From an uncultured Roseburia sp. (GTDB lineage Bacteria; Bacillota; Clostridia; Lachnospirales; Lachnospiraceae), in the NCBI GenBank assembly GCA_934307185.1, contig CAKRCJ010000176.1, positions 1-5,426 on the forward strand: a stretch of 5,426 bases of DNA, written 5' to 3'. This document shows, in pieces, positions 1 to 5,409 of the stretch; the first letter of the stretch is position 1, and each line of letters starts with the position of its first letter. Below the pieces are notes generated by a model that made no database searches, was not told where the DNA came from, and worked only from the letters and a program-made list of their open reading frames with translations. The position numbers and the translations under genes are program-made.

Positions 1-665
1 ACAGGGACCGTTTTGTATTATCAAAAGGTCATGTTGCACCGGGCTTATATTCTACACTTGCGCAGAGAGGATATTTCCCGAAGGAAGATTTAGTTACGTT
101 ACGTCATACAGGCTCCTACTTGCAGGGACACCCGGATATGAAACATATTCCAGGGGTAGATATGTCGAGTGGTTCTTTGGGACAGGGACTTTCTGTTGCA
201 GTTGGTATGGCAGCAGTAGGAAAATTTGACAAAAAAGATTATCGTGTGTATGCACTTTGTGGTGATGGAGAAATCGAAGAGGGACAGATTTGGGAAGCTG
301 CAATGTGGGCAGGCTTTAAAAAGTTAGATAACCTTGTAGTAGTAGTAGATAACAATAACCTTCAGATTGATGGAACAATTGATGAAGTATGTTCACCATA
401 CCCGATTGATAAGAAATTCGAAGCATTTAACTTCCATGTAATTAATATTGATGGAAATAATTTTGATGAAATTCGTGCAGCATTTAAAGAGGCGCGTGAA
501 ACAAAAGGAATGCCGACAGCAATCATTGCGAAAACTGTAAAAGGAAAAGGAGTTTCCTTCATGGAGAATGTATGCGACTGGCATGGAAAAGCTCCAAATG
601 ATGAACAGTATGCTGTGGCAATGGCAGATTTAGAGAAAGTAGGTGAAGCATTATGTCAGAAATAA
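1..665 (+). CDS. tkt: Transketolase, N-terminal subunit (5'-truncated by window edge)
   Basis: This is the thiamine diphosphate (ThDP)-binding half of a split transketolase, which moves two-carbon ketol units between sugar phosphates in the non-oxidative pentose phosphate pathway in the cytoplasm. The frame is open from base 3 and gives 220 residues. Family N-subunits are about 270-280, so roughly 50-60 residues and the start codon lie before the window; an apparent TTG start at 120 is only an internal Leu codon. Visible motifs, numbered from base 3, are LSKGH (6-10), QGHPDM (41-46), GSLGQGLS (57-64), and the ThDP/Mg2+ signature GDG (87-89) followed by NNN (117-119). DWHGKAP (192-198) lies near the C-terminus. 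The stop codon overlaps the start of the C-subunit gene, so the two are cotranscribed and probably translationally coupled. A deoxyxylulose-phosphate synthase is unlikely because that enzyme is a single chain. Confidence 0.96.
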   Translation, partial: RDRFVLSKGHVAPGLYSTLAQRGYFPKEDLVTLRHTGSYLQGHPDMKHIPGVDMSSGSLGQGLSVAVGMAAVGKFDKKDYRVYALCGDGEIEEGQIWEAAMWAGFKKLDNLVVVVDNNNLQIDGTIDEVCSPYPIDKKFEAFNFHVINIDGNNFDEIRAAFKEARETKGMPTAIIAKTVKGKGVSFMENVCDWHGKAPNDEQYAVAMADLEKVGEALCQK

Positions 666-1594
666 AGAAAATTGCAACTCGTGATAGTTATGGTAATGCT
701 TTAGTTGAATTAGGAAAAGAACACGAAGATTTAATCGTATTAGATGCAGACCTTGCAGGTGCAACAAAGACAGGTGTATTCAAAAAGGCTTTCCCGGAGC
801 GTCATTGGGATGTTGGTATTGCAGAAGCAAATATGACAGGTATCGCAGCAGGAGTGGCTGCATGTGGAAAAGTACCATTTATCAGTTCTTTTGCAATGTT
901 TGCGGCAGGACGTGCCTATGAGCAGGTGCGTAATGCAATTGGATATCCACATTTAAATGTTAAAATTGGAGCAACACATGCCGGTATTTCAGTAGGGGAA
1001 GACGGAGCAACACACCAGTGTCTCGAGGATATAGGATTAATGCGTGAAATCCCGGGAATGGTAGTTATCAATCCGGCAGATGATGTGGAAGCAAGAGCGG
1101 CAGTAAAAGCAGCTTATGACTATGTTGGACCGGTTTACCTTCGTTTTGGACGTCTTGCGGTTCCTGTATTTAATGATGAAGCTACTTATAAATTTGAGCT
1201 TGGAAAAGGAATTGTTCTAAAAGAGGGTACTGATGTAACTATTTTTGCAACCGGACTTTGCGTCAATGAGACAATTGAAGCAGAGAAAATGCTTGCAGCA
1301 GACGGCATTAACGCAGAAATTATCAATATTCATACCATCAAACCTTTAGACCGTGAATTAGTCGTTAAATCTGCAACAAAGACAGGAAAAGTTGTAACAG
1401 TAGAGGAACATTCTGTAATTGGCGGTTTAGGAAGTGCGGTATGTGACGTGCTTTGCGAAGAAGCACCGACGAAAGTGCTTAAAATAGGCATTAATGATAC
1501 CTTTGGTGAGTCAGGTCCAGCGCTAGAATTAATCAAAAAGTACGGATTGGATGCAGAGAGTATCTACAAAAAAGTAAAAGAATTTGTAAAATAG
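653..1594 (+). CDS. tkt: Transketolase, C-terminal subunit
   Basis: This is the second subunit of the split transketolase. It supplies the pyrimidine-binding domain and the C-terminal domain, and pairs with the upstream product to form the active site at the subunit interface. The length of 313 residues is normal for the stand-alone family. The pyrimidine-binding domain covers about residues 5-170. DVGIAEANM (53-61) carries the expected catalytic Glu at E58, which activates the ThDP aminopyrimidine. GEDGATHQ (115-122) is the conserved His-containing loop. The C-terminal domain (about 185-313) has TIKPLD (228-233) and the EEHSVIGGLGSAV segment (251-263). The ATG at 653 is supported by AGGTGA at 641-646, six bases upstream and inside the preceding gene. 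The 13-bp overlap with the N-subunit gene suggests coupled, stoichiometric translation. Nothing looks broken. A strong terminator follows 24 bases after the stop. Confidence 0.97.
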   Translation: MSEIKKIATRDSYGNALVELGKEHEDLIVLDADLAGATKTGVFKKAFPERHWDVGIAEANMTGIAAGVAACGKVPFISSFAMFAAGRAYEQVRNAIGYPHLNVKIGATHAGISVGEDGATHQCLEDIGLMREIPGMVVINPADDVEARAAVKAAYDYVGPVYLRFGRLAVPVFNDEATYKFELGKGIVLKEGTDVTIFATGLCVNETIEAEKMLAADGINAEIINIHTIKPLDRELVVKSATKTGKVVTVEEHSVIGGLGSAVCDVLCEEAPTKVLKIGINDTFGESGPALELIKKYGLDAESIYKKVKEFVK

Positions 1595-1618
1595 TCCATA
1601 TATAAAAGATACCAGGTG

Positions 1619-1658
1619 AAAAAGACCGGTTTTGTCAGGTAGACAAACCGGTCTTTTT
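1619..1658 (+). terminator. Intrinsic terminator of the transketolase operon
   Basis: The left arm AAAAAGACCGGTTTTGTC (1619-1636) pairs with GACAAACCGGTCTTTTT (1642-1658) around a five-base loop AGGTA. The stem is continuous except for one bulged T in the left arm. The right arm ends in a T5 run, with a matching A5 run at the foot of the left arm, so the structure could also stop transcription from the opposite strand. It lies 24 bases after the transketolase stop and separates that operon from the envelope genes. Confidence 0.93.
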
Positions 1659-1688
1659 GCTGTATTGTGTCGAAATGTTTTTCTGGCA

Positions 1689-1703
1689 GCGGATACAATC
1701 CGC
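1689..1703 (+). other. Short perfect hairpin in the leader of the LysM gene
   Basis: GCGGAT (1689-1694), ACA loop and ATCCGC (1698-1703) form a perfect 6-bp inverted repeat about 84 bases before the LysM gene. It contains a TACAAT hexamer (1694-1699) that could act as a -10 box, but no acceptable -35 box lies 16-18 bases upstream. The symmetry could be an operator half-site pair or a small RNA hairpin. The 128-base gap after the terminator must hold the promoter of the LysM gene unless it depends on read-through, but I cannot place that promoter confidently. Confidence 0.3.
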
Positions 1704-1786
1704 CAAAATGTGCAGAAGGGATATGTTAGGATGCCCTATAAGAAAAGGTTTGTCTGCAAAGGGACAGGCGTGGAAAGGGGTTCATC

Positions 1787-2995
1787 ATGATTGAAATTAT
1801 TCGAGAAGAAAGTTTGGAAGACGAGCAGGAAAAATGGGAATTGCCCAAAAATATCAAGCAGATAGGAACACCAGATATTGGGGATCGCATTTACATAGAA
1901 AATAAGGCATATCAGTATATGCACCCGTATGACACAATTAGAGAAAAAGCGGTATATGCGCTATTGGGAAAATTTGAGAGTATGGTAGGACGTTATTGTG
2001 TTTTTGTACAGGCAGCTATCCGATTAGAGGAAATTGTGTTTGATGGGGAAATGCCAGTTTGGAACGATGACAGCTGGGCGTACCTATATAAAAAGTTAAA
2101 CCATGCATATGACGATATGGTCATTGTTGGCTGGGCAATGGATATTCGCGGGCAGCTGCCGGTTCTTACAGTTGCACTGGAGAAGCTGCATCGTACCTAT
2201 TTTGGCGGAGCGCACCAGATTTTATATATGATGGACACGCTTGAAAAAGAAGATACTATTTACAGTATGAAAAATGGCTGTCTGAAAAAAAGAGATGGAT
2301 ATTATGTTTATTATGACAAGACAGCTTCGGCAGCATTACAGATAGAAAATTTGCATGAAGAAAAAAATATGACAGAGCAGACACAAAAAAAGGCACAGGA
2401 AAAAGAAAAACGTGTTGAACCTGTGGCAAGGGAGTTAAGGGAAAAACAAAAATATATACCTTCCTATAGTCTGTCCATTCTTTTATTGCTTGTAATCTGT
2501 GGTCTTGGATATGCAGCGTTCCAAAATCATGAGAAAATGGCGGCAATGGAAACTGCATTAATACAGATGAATAATGCACAGACGATGGCAACAGAGGCAA
2601 GTGAAACGGTTAAGGTGGAGAACATAGAGGGAAATGTTTTGCAGGAAGCAGCAGATAACATGCAGACGGAACAAAACGAGCAGACTGATTTAACACAAAA
2701 TGAACAGCCGACAGAGATGGCGCAGGAAAATCAACAGCTTCAGGGAATGGAAACAACAGATGTACAGCCAGAAAATACAACACAGGAAAGTGCAGGCACA
2801 GTGACAGAAACATTGTCAGACTCGGCAATATATTTACAGCAGGGATATTACATCGTTCAAAAAGGGGACAATCTTGCAGCTATTTGCAGAAAAATATATC
2901 AGACAACGGCGATGATGGAAAAAGTGTGTGAAGCGAATGGTATTGATAATCCCGATGCGATTTACGAGGGGCAGTACCTTACACTTCCGAATTAA
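1787..2995 (+). CDS. Membrane-anchored LysM-domain protein with a probable degenerate MPN/JAB-like N-terminal domain
   Basis: This is a 402-residue single-pass membrane protein with four parts. Residues 1-29 are a charged N-terminus. Residues about 30-178 are a globular alpha/beta domain. A Lys/Glu-rich helical stretch (about 190-222) leads to a membrane segment (227-245). A Gln/Glu/Thr-rich disordered linker (about 250-345) ends in one LysM domain (about 354-401), with the typical YIVQKGDNL opening, ANGI and a GQYLTLP close. LysM domains bind the glycan of peptidoglycan, so the C-terminus should be outside and the N-terminus in the cytoplasm (inferred topology; no cleavable signal is seen). 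The N-terminal domain resembles an MPN/JAB fold: ALLGKF (59-63 region), VIVGW (112-116), YMMD (147-150) and a closing GYYVYYD (171-177). The JAMM metal ligands are absent, so it would be non-catalytic; this assignment is by eye. The ATG at 1787 is supported by GAAAGGGG at 1773-1780. The promoter is unclear. No terminator follows, so read-through to the next gene is likely. Confidence 0.88.
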   Translation: MIEIIREESLEDEQEKWELPKNIKQIGTPDIGDRIYIENKAYQYMHPYDTIREKAVYALLGKFESMVGRYCVFVQAAIRLEEIVFDGEMPVWNDDSWAYLYKKLNHAYDDMVIVGWAMDIRGQLPVLTVALEKLHRTYFGGAHQILYMMDTLEKEDTIYSMKNGCLKKRDGYYVYYDKTASAALQIENLHEEKNMTEQTQKKAQEKEKRVEPVARELREKQKYIPSYSLSILLLLVICGLGYAAFQNHEKMAAMETALIQMNNAQTMATEASETVKVENIEGNVLQEAADNMQTEQNEQTDLTQNEQPTEMAQENQQLQGMETTDVQPENTTQESAGTVTETLSDSAIYLQQGYYIVQKGDNLAAICRKIYQTTAMMEKVCEANGIDNPDAIYEGQYLTLPN

Positions 2996-3002
2996 AAAAG
3001 AA

Positions 3003-3031
3003 GTGAAAGAGATGAACAGTCGTGCTATAAT
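3003..3031 (+). promoter_or_regulatory. Sigma-A-type promoter with extended -10, upstream of the DUF5711-like gene
   Basis: A perfect TATAAT lies at 3026-3031 and is preceded by TGC (3023-3025), the TGn extended -10 motif. GTGAAA (3003-3008) is a 4/6 match to TTGACA at an exact 17-bp spacing. Transcription would begin near 3038, leaving a leader of about 54 bases before the ATG at 3092. This gives the last two genes of the cassette their own promoter in addition to read-through from the LysM gene. A 6-bp inverted repeat, CACTTC (2982-2987) and GAAGTG (3000-3005), overlaps the -35 box but has no T-run, so it is not a terminator. Confidence 0.65.
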
Positions 3032-3091
3032 GAAAAAAAATTTGCATTCGTGAAATTGGATGGAGATAAATTTTGACATTTAGGAGAAAGC

Positions 3092-4288
3092 ATGACAGAG
3101 CAGGATAAGAAAAAGTTTAAAACCGTTCCGGCAATGGATATGGAAGAATATAAAAGTAAATTAAGACAGCATAGGTGCAAGGTTGCAAAAAGGACATTTA
3201 TTATAATAGCTGTCATAGTAATGGTAATAGCGGCAGTGGGCTTGTTTCTGGCACTTCGTCATTATGAGGATTTTGATGTGAGTGCAACAGTGGAAAGGGC
3301 GGACACACAGGCAACAATTTTTGAAGAATTCCAGGGCAACATTCTTAAATATAGTAATGATGGGGCGCTTTATACAGATACAAACAATGATCGTATCTGG
3401 AACCAGACTTACGAGATGGCAAATCCGACGATTGATATGTGTGGCGATTATCTGACGATTTATGATAAAAAAGGAACACACATATATATAATGAATTCAG
3501 CAGGACTTGTTGCAAATATCGAAACAACAATGACAATTGAACAGGTGAGCATAGCAGCACAGGGAACGATTGCTGTGTTGATGGGAAACCAGTCGAATTC
3601 CTATATTGTGTTATATGACAAAAACGGAAGTGAACTTGTAAATGGAGCAATTTATGGAGAAGATGGCGGTTATCCGATTACGATTGCGCTGTCAAATGAT
3701 GCTATAAAACTTGCGGTTTCTATGCTTGACATTAATGATGGAAATGTAAAAACTACAGTTGCCTTCTATAATTTTGGCTCTGTTGGCGAAAATGAAATTG
3801 ACAGAATTGTTTCCGCAAATTCGTTTTCAGATATGGTAATACCGGAATTGAATTTTGTTTCAAATGATAAAATGGTGGCTTATGGAGATTCGGAAATCAT
3901 AATTTTCGAGGGAACACAAAAACCCAAAATATCCCATGAAATTGAGCTGGCGGGAGAAGTAAAAAGTATTTTTAATAATAATAAATACATTGGGGTTGTA
4001 TATAGCAATAATGATGAAGCACTTACACATCATATTGTAGTATATGATATGCGGGGCAGCGCAGTTATGGAAAAAGATTTTTCAATGGAGTATTCACAAA
4101 TTAATTTTTTACAGAACAACGAAGTCTGTATTGCGAATGAACATTCCTGCGATATCTATACGGTGAGAGGAATTTATAAATTTCATTATGATTTTGATGA
4201 GAATCTGTGCAAAATACTTTCTGGAGGCGCAGGTTTGAATTATACCGTCATATTGGAAGGGGTTACGGAAAAAATCAGACTGAAATAG
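3092..4288 (+). CDS. DUF5711-like membrane-anchored protein with beta-propeller-like outer region
   Basis: The product has 398 residues and no established function. A basic cytoplasmic N-terminus (1-33, rich in Lys/Arg) is followed by one hydrophobic segment (about 34-56), and the remaining 340 residues should lie outside the membrane. The outer part has recurring short strands of the form 'hydrophobic-YD-K-G': TIYDKKGTHIYI (122-133), IVLYDKNGSELV (172-183), AFYNFG (224-229) and IVVYDMRGSAVM (315-326). That periodicity is typical of WD40/PQQ-like propeller blades and suggests a binding or scaffold role; no catalytic motif is seen. The size, single anchor and position beside CvpA match my recollection of the Clostridia DUF5711 family, not a search. 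The ATG is supported by AGGAG at 3082-3086, five bases upstream. The next gene starts 10 bases after the stop, so the two are almost certainly cotranscribed and coupled. Confidence 0.82.
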   Translation: MTEQDKKKFKTVPAMDMEEYKSKLRQHRCKVAKRTFIIIAVIVMVIAAVGLFLALRHYEDFDVSATVERADTQATIFEEFQGNILKYSNDGALYTDTNNDRIWNQTYEMANPTIDMCGDYLTIYDKKGTHIYIMNSAGLVANIETTMTIEQVSIAAQGTIAVLMGNQSNSYIVLYDKNGSELVNGAIYGEDGGYPITIALSNDAIKLAVSMLDINDGNVKTTVAFYNFGSVGENEIDRIVSANSFSDMVIPELNFVSNDKMVAYGDSEIIIFEGTQKPKISHEIELAGEVKSIFNNNKYIGVVYSNNDEALTHHIVVYDMRGSAVMEKDFSMEYSQINFLQNNEVCIANEHSCDIYTVRGIYKFHYDFDENLCKILSGGAGLNYTVILEGVTEKIRLK

Positions 4289-4298
4289 AGGAGCACAT

Positions 4299-5009
4299 AT
4301 GAATTGGTTACTGATAATTGTAGTAATATTTTTGGCATTTTGCATTATGAACGGATATCGAAAAGGTTTTTTGCGAATGATGTATTCTATGGTATCCTGG
4401 ATTATCATGTTAGTTTTTGTGGCATGGGCAACGCCATATGTAAATAACTATTTGACGGAAAATACATCATTATATCAGACAATAGAAGCGTATTGTGAAG
4501 ATACAATTCGGGAAAAAGCACAAGCGCAGGCAGAGGAGGGCGCACAGTCAGTAATAGAGGAACAATCAAAAACACTTATGGGAGCGGGAGTGATGCTTCC
4601 CGATTCTGTTTTAAACAGTATTACACAAAAAACTGCCGGGCTGGCAGGGGATATGATTGAGTCCAACGGAATATATGAACAGGTGTCTTCCGAAATAGCA
4701 GATTTTATATTGAATGGAATTTCTTCCTTTATAGCACTGGCACTTGCAATGATTATCCTTCATTTTATTTCAAGAGTGTTGAGAGTCGTTTCAAAAATTC
4801 CTGTTATCCGTGGAATTAACCGTTATCTGGGTACTGCAGCAGGAGCGATATATGGAATGATGATTGTATGGATTGGATTTTATCTTATTGCAATTTGCAG
4901 TACAAGTGAAATTGGAACAGCGCTTACAACTTATATATATGAAAGTCCGTTTTTGACCTACATATATGAAAATAACCTTGTAGTAACACTGGTACTTATG
5001 TATTTATAA
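4299..5009 (+). CDS. CvpA-family integral membrane protein
   Basis: This is a 236-residue four-helix membrane protein of the CvpA family, named after an E. coli protein needed for colicin V production; its biochemical role is unsettled. Membrane segments lie near residues 2-16, 28-46, 138-158 and 179-200. The diagnostic motif NGYRKGFLR (18-26) sits in a basic loop after the first helix, and RGINRYLGTAAGAIYG (171-186) is the second family hallmark, before the last helix. By the positive-inside rule both basic loops are cytoplasmic. That places the long helical, Glu/Gln-rich loop (about 47-135) and the C-terminal tail (201-236) outside, facing the same compartment as the two upstream proteins. 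The tail has a 9-residue imperfect repeat, TYIYESPFL then TYIYENNLV (211-228). The ATG at 4299 follows AGGAG (4289-4293) by five bases. No clear terminator follows the stop before the promoter array begins at 5026. Confidence 0.9.
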   Translation: MNWLLIIVVIFLAFCIMNGYRKGFLRMMYSMVSWIIMLVFVAWATPYVNNYLTENTSLYQTIEAYCEDTIREKAQAQAEEGAQSVIEEQSKTLMGAGVMLPDSVLNSITQKTAGLAGDMIESNGIYEQVSSEIADFILNGISSFIALALAMIILHFISRVLRVVSKIPVIRGINRYLGTAAGAIYGMMIVWIGFYLIAICSTSEIGTALTTYIYESPFLTYIYENNLVVTLVLMYL

Positions 5010-5025
5010 AATAAATAAAAAAACG

Positions 5026-5054
5026 TTGACAATAGGAACAAATAATGATAGTAT
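5026..5054 (+). promoter_or_regulatory. Tandem promoter P1
   Basis: A perfect TTGACA (5026-5031) is followed at 17 bp by TAGTAT (5049-5054, 4/6 match), with TGA just before it as an extended -10. An A7 tract lies immediately upstream. An overlapping TATAAA (5052-5057) fits the hexamer better but would need a 20-bp spacer. P1 is the outlier of the array: it lacks the GTT(G/C) before the -35 and the AGCT at the expected start that P2-P4 share. Confidence 0.7.
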
Positions 5055-5163
5055 AAAACCCACGCGGGAAAAGGTAGTTCTTTCGCGATGAGATATATTT
5101 TGATAAATAGCATTGGAATCTGGATAAGTTATTCCGGCATTTGAAAAATATATAAAAAAGTTG

Positions 5164-5192
5164 TTGACAAATGATGGATAGTTTGATAATAT
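5164..5192 (+). promoter_or_regulatory. Tandem promoter P2
   Basis: TTGACA (5164-5169) is perfect, the spacer is 17 bp, and TAATAT (5187-5192) is preceded by TGA as an extended -10. AAAAAAGTTG lies directly upstream of the -35. The seventh base after the -10 is G5199, within AGCT (5198-5201), and is the likely start point. Confidence 0.8.
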
Positions 5193-5200
5193 AAACAAGC

Positions 5201-5218
5201 TGTCGCGAACGAGTGACA
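5201..5218 (+). other. Small hairpin in the transcript from P2
   Basis: TGTCGC (5201-5206) can pair with GTGACA (5213-5218) around GAACGA, giving six pairs including one G-U. It begins about two bases after the likely P2 start, so it would sit at the 5' end of that RNA. The stem is short, and I do not claim a function. Confidence 0.3.
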
Positions 5219-5250
5219 ACAAAGCGTTTCAAAAGAAAATAAAAAAGTTC

Positions 5251-5279
5251 TTGACAAAGCGAATTGTTTGTGATAAAAT
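5251..5279 (+). promoter_or_regulatory. Tandem promoter P3
   Basis: TTGACA (5251-5256) is perfect, the spacer is 17 bp, and TAAAAT (5274-5279, 5/6 match) is preceded by TGA as an extended -10. AAAAAAGTTC lies directly upstream. The seventh base after the -10 is G5286, within AGCT (5285-5288), giving the same start context as P2 and P4. Confidence 0.87.
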
Positions 5280-5290
5280 AGCAAAGCTTC

Positions 5291-5313
5291 CTAAAGAACA
5301 AAAAGTTCTTGAG
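5291..5313 (+). other. Hairpin plus decayed -35 copy between P3 and P4
   Basis: CTAAAGAAC (5291-5299) and GTTCTTGAG (5305-5313) pair with one mismatch around an A5 loop, in RNA made from P1-P3. The right arm belongs to AAAAAGTTCTTGAGAAA (5300-5316), which differs from the P3 -35 context by a single C-to-G change in TTGACA. No -10 hexamer lies 17 bp downstream, so it is not an active promoter as it stands. A T-run is lacking, so it is not a terminator. Confidence 0.45.
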
Positions 5314-5335
5314 AAACAAAAAAATAAAAAAGTTG

Positions 5336-5364
5336 TTGACAAACAAAAAAAGTTATGTTATAAT
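5336..5364 (+). promoter_or_regulatory. Tandem promoter P4 (full consensus, closest to the rRNA gene)
   Basis: TTGACA (5336-5341) and TATAAT (5359-5364) are both perfect with an exact 17-bp spacer, and TGT before the -10 makes it extended as well. An A-tract (5326-5331) lies upstream. The seventh base after the -10 is G5371, within AGCT (5370-5373). This should be one of the strongest promoters in the genome. Transcripts from it begin about 55 bases before the window end. Confidence 0.93.
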
Positions 5365-5388
5365 AACTGAGCTGTTGAAAAACAACAA

Positions 5389-5409
5389 ACGAACATTGAT
5401 AACTGAACA
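5389..5409 (+). promoter_or_regulatory. boxA-like antitermination motif in the pre-16S leader
   Basis: GAACATTGATAACTGAACA (5391-5409) resembles the boxA-type leader element of Firmicute rRNA operons, roughly TGTTCWTTGAAAACT. Nus factors bind boxA RNA so that polymerase reads through the untranslated rRNA genes. It lies about 20 bases inside the P4 transcript, and all four promoters would include it. The match is partial, and ATAACTGA also occurs at 5363-5370 over the P4 start, so the boundary is uncertain. Confidence 0.45.

Larger units (their letters stand above)
5154..5373 (+). repeat. Three diverged direct repeats, each a complete promoter unit (P2, P3, P4)
   Basis: The blocks 5154-5201, 5241-5288 and 5326-5373 align without gaps over 48 bases, from the A6 tract to the AGCT at the start point. 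AAAAAAGTT(G/C)TTGACAAA at the left end is nearly identical in all three, while the spacers have diverged except for TG before the -10. The units start 87 and 85 bases apart. This suggests old tandem duplication of a promoter cassette followed by selection on the contact positions only. Confidence 0.8.

Noticed and set aside
120..122. TTG as a start codon for the transketolase N-subunit
   Set aside because: The frame is open and shows family motifs (SKGH, LAQRGYFP) upstream to base 3, so this is an internal Leu and the true start is before the window.
1665..1699. TTGTGT...TACAAT as the LysM gene promoter
   Set aside because: The spacing is about 23 bp, too long for sigma-A, and no better -35 is found at 16-18 bp.
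2256..2600. Long minus-strand frame inside the LysM gene
   Set aside because: It is a shadow of the real + strand gene, with no domain and no plausible start region.
2982..3005. CACTTC/GAAGTG as a terminator after the LysM gene
   Set aside because: The loop is 12 bases, the stem is only 6 bp, and no T-run follows.
3073..3078. TTGACA as a -35 box before the DUF5711-like gene
   Set aside because: A -10 at 17 bp would fall inside the coding region at about 3096 and no such hexamer is there. The site also abuts the ribosome binding site.
4996..5346. Minus-strand open frames across the promoter array
   Set aside because: They are Phe/Ile/Leu-rich translations of A-tracts with no family resemblance, no convincing ribosome site, and they run through four promoters on the other strand.
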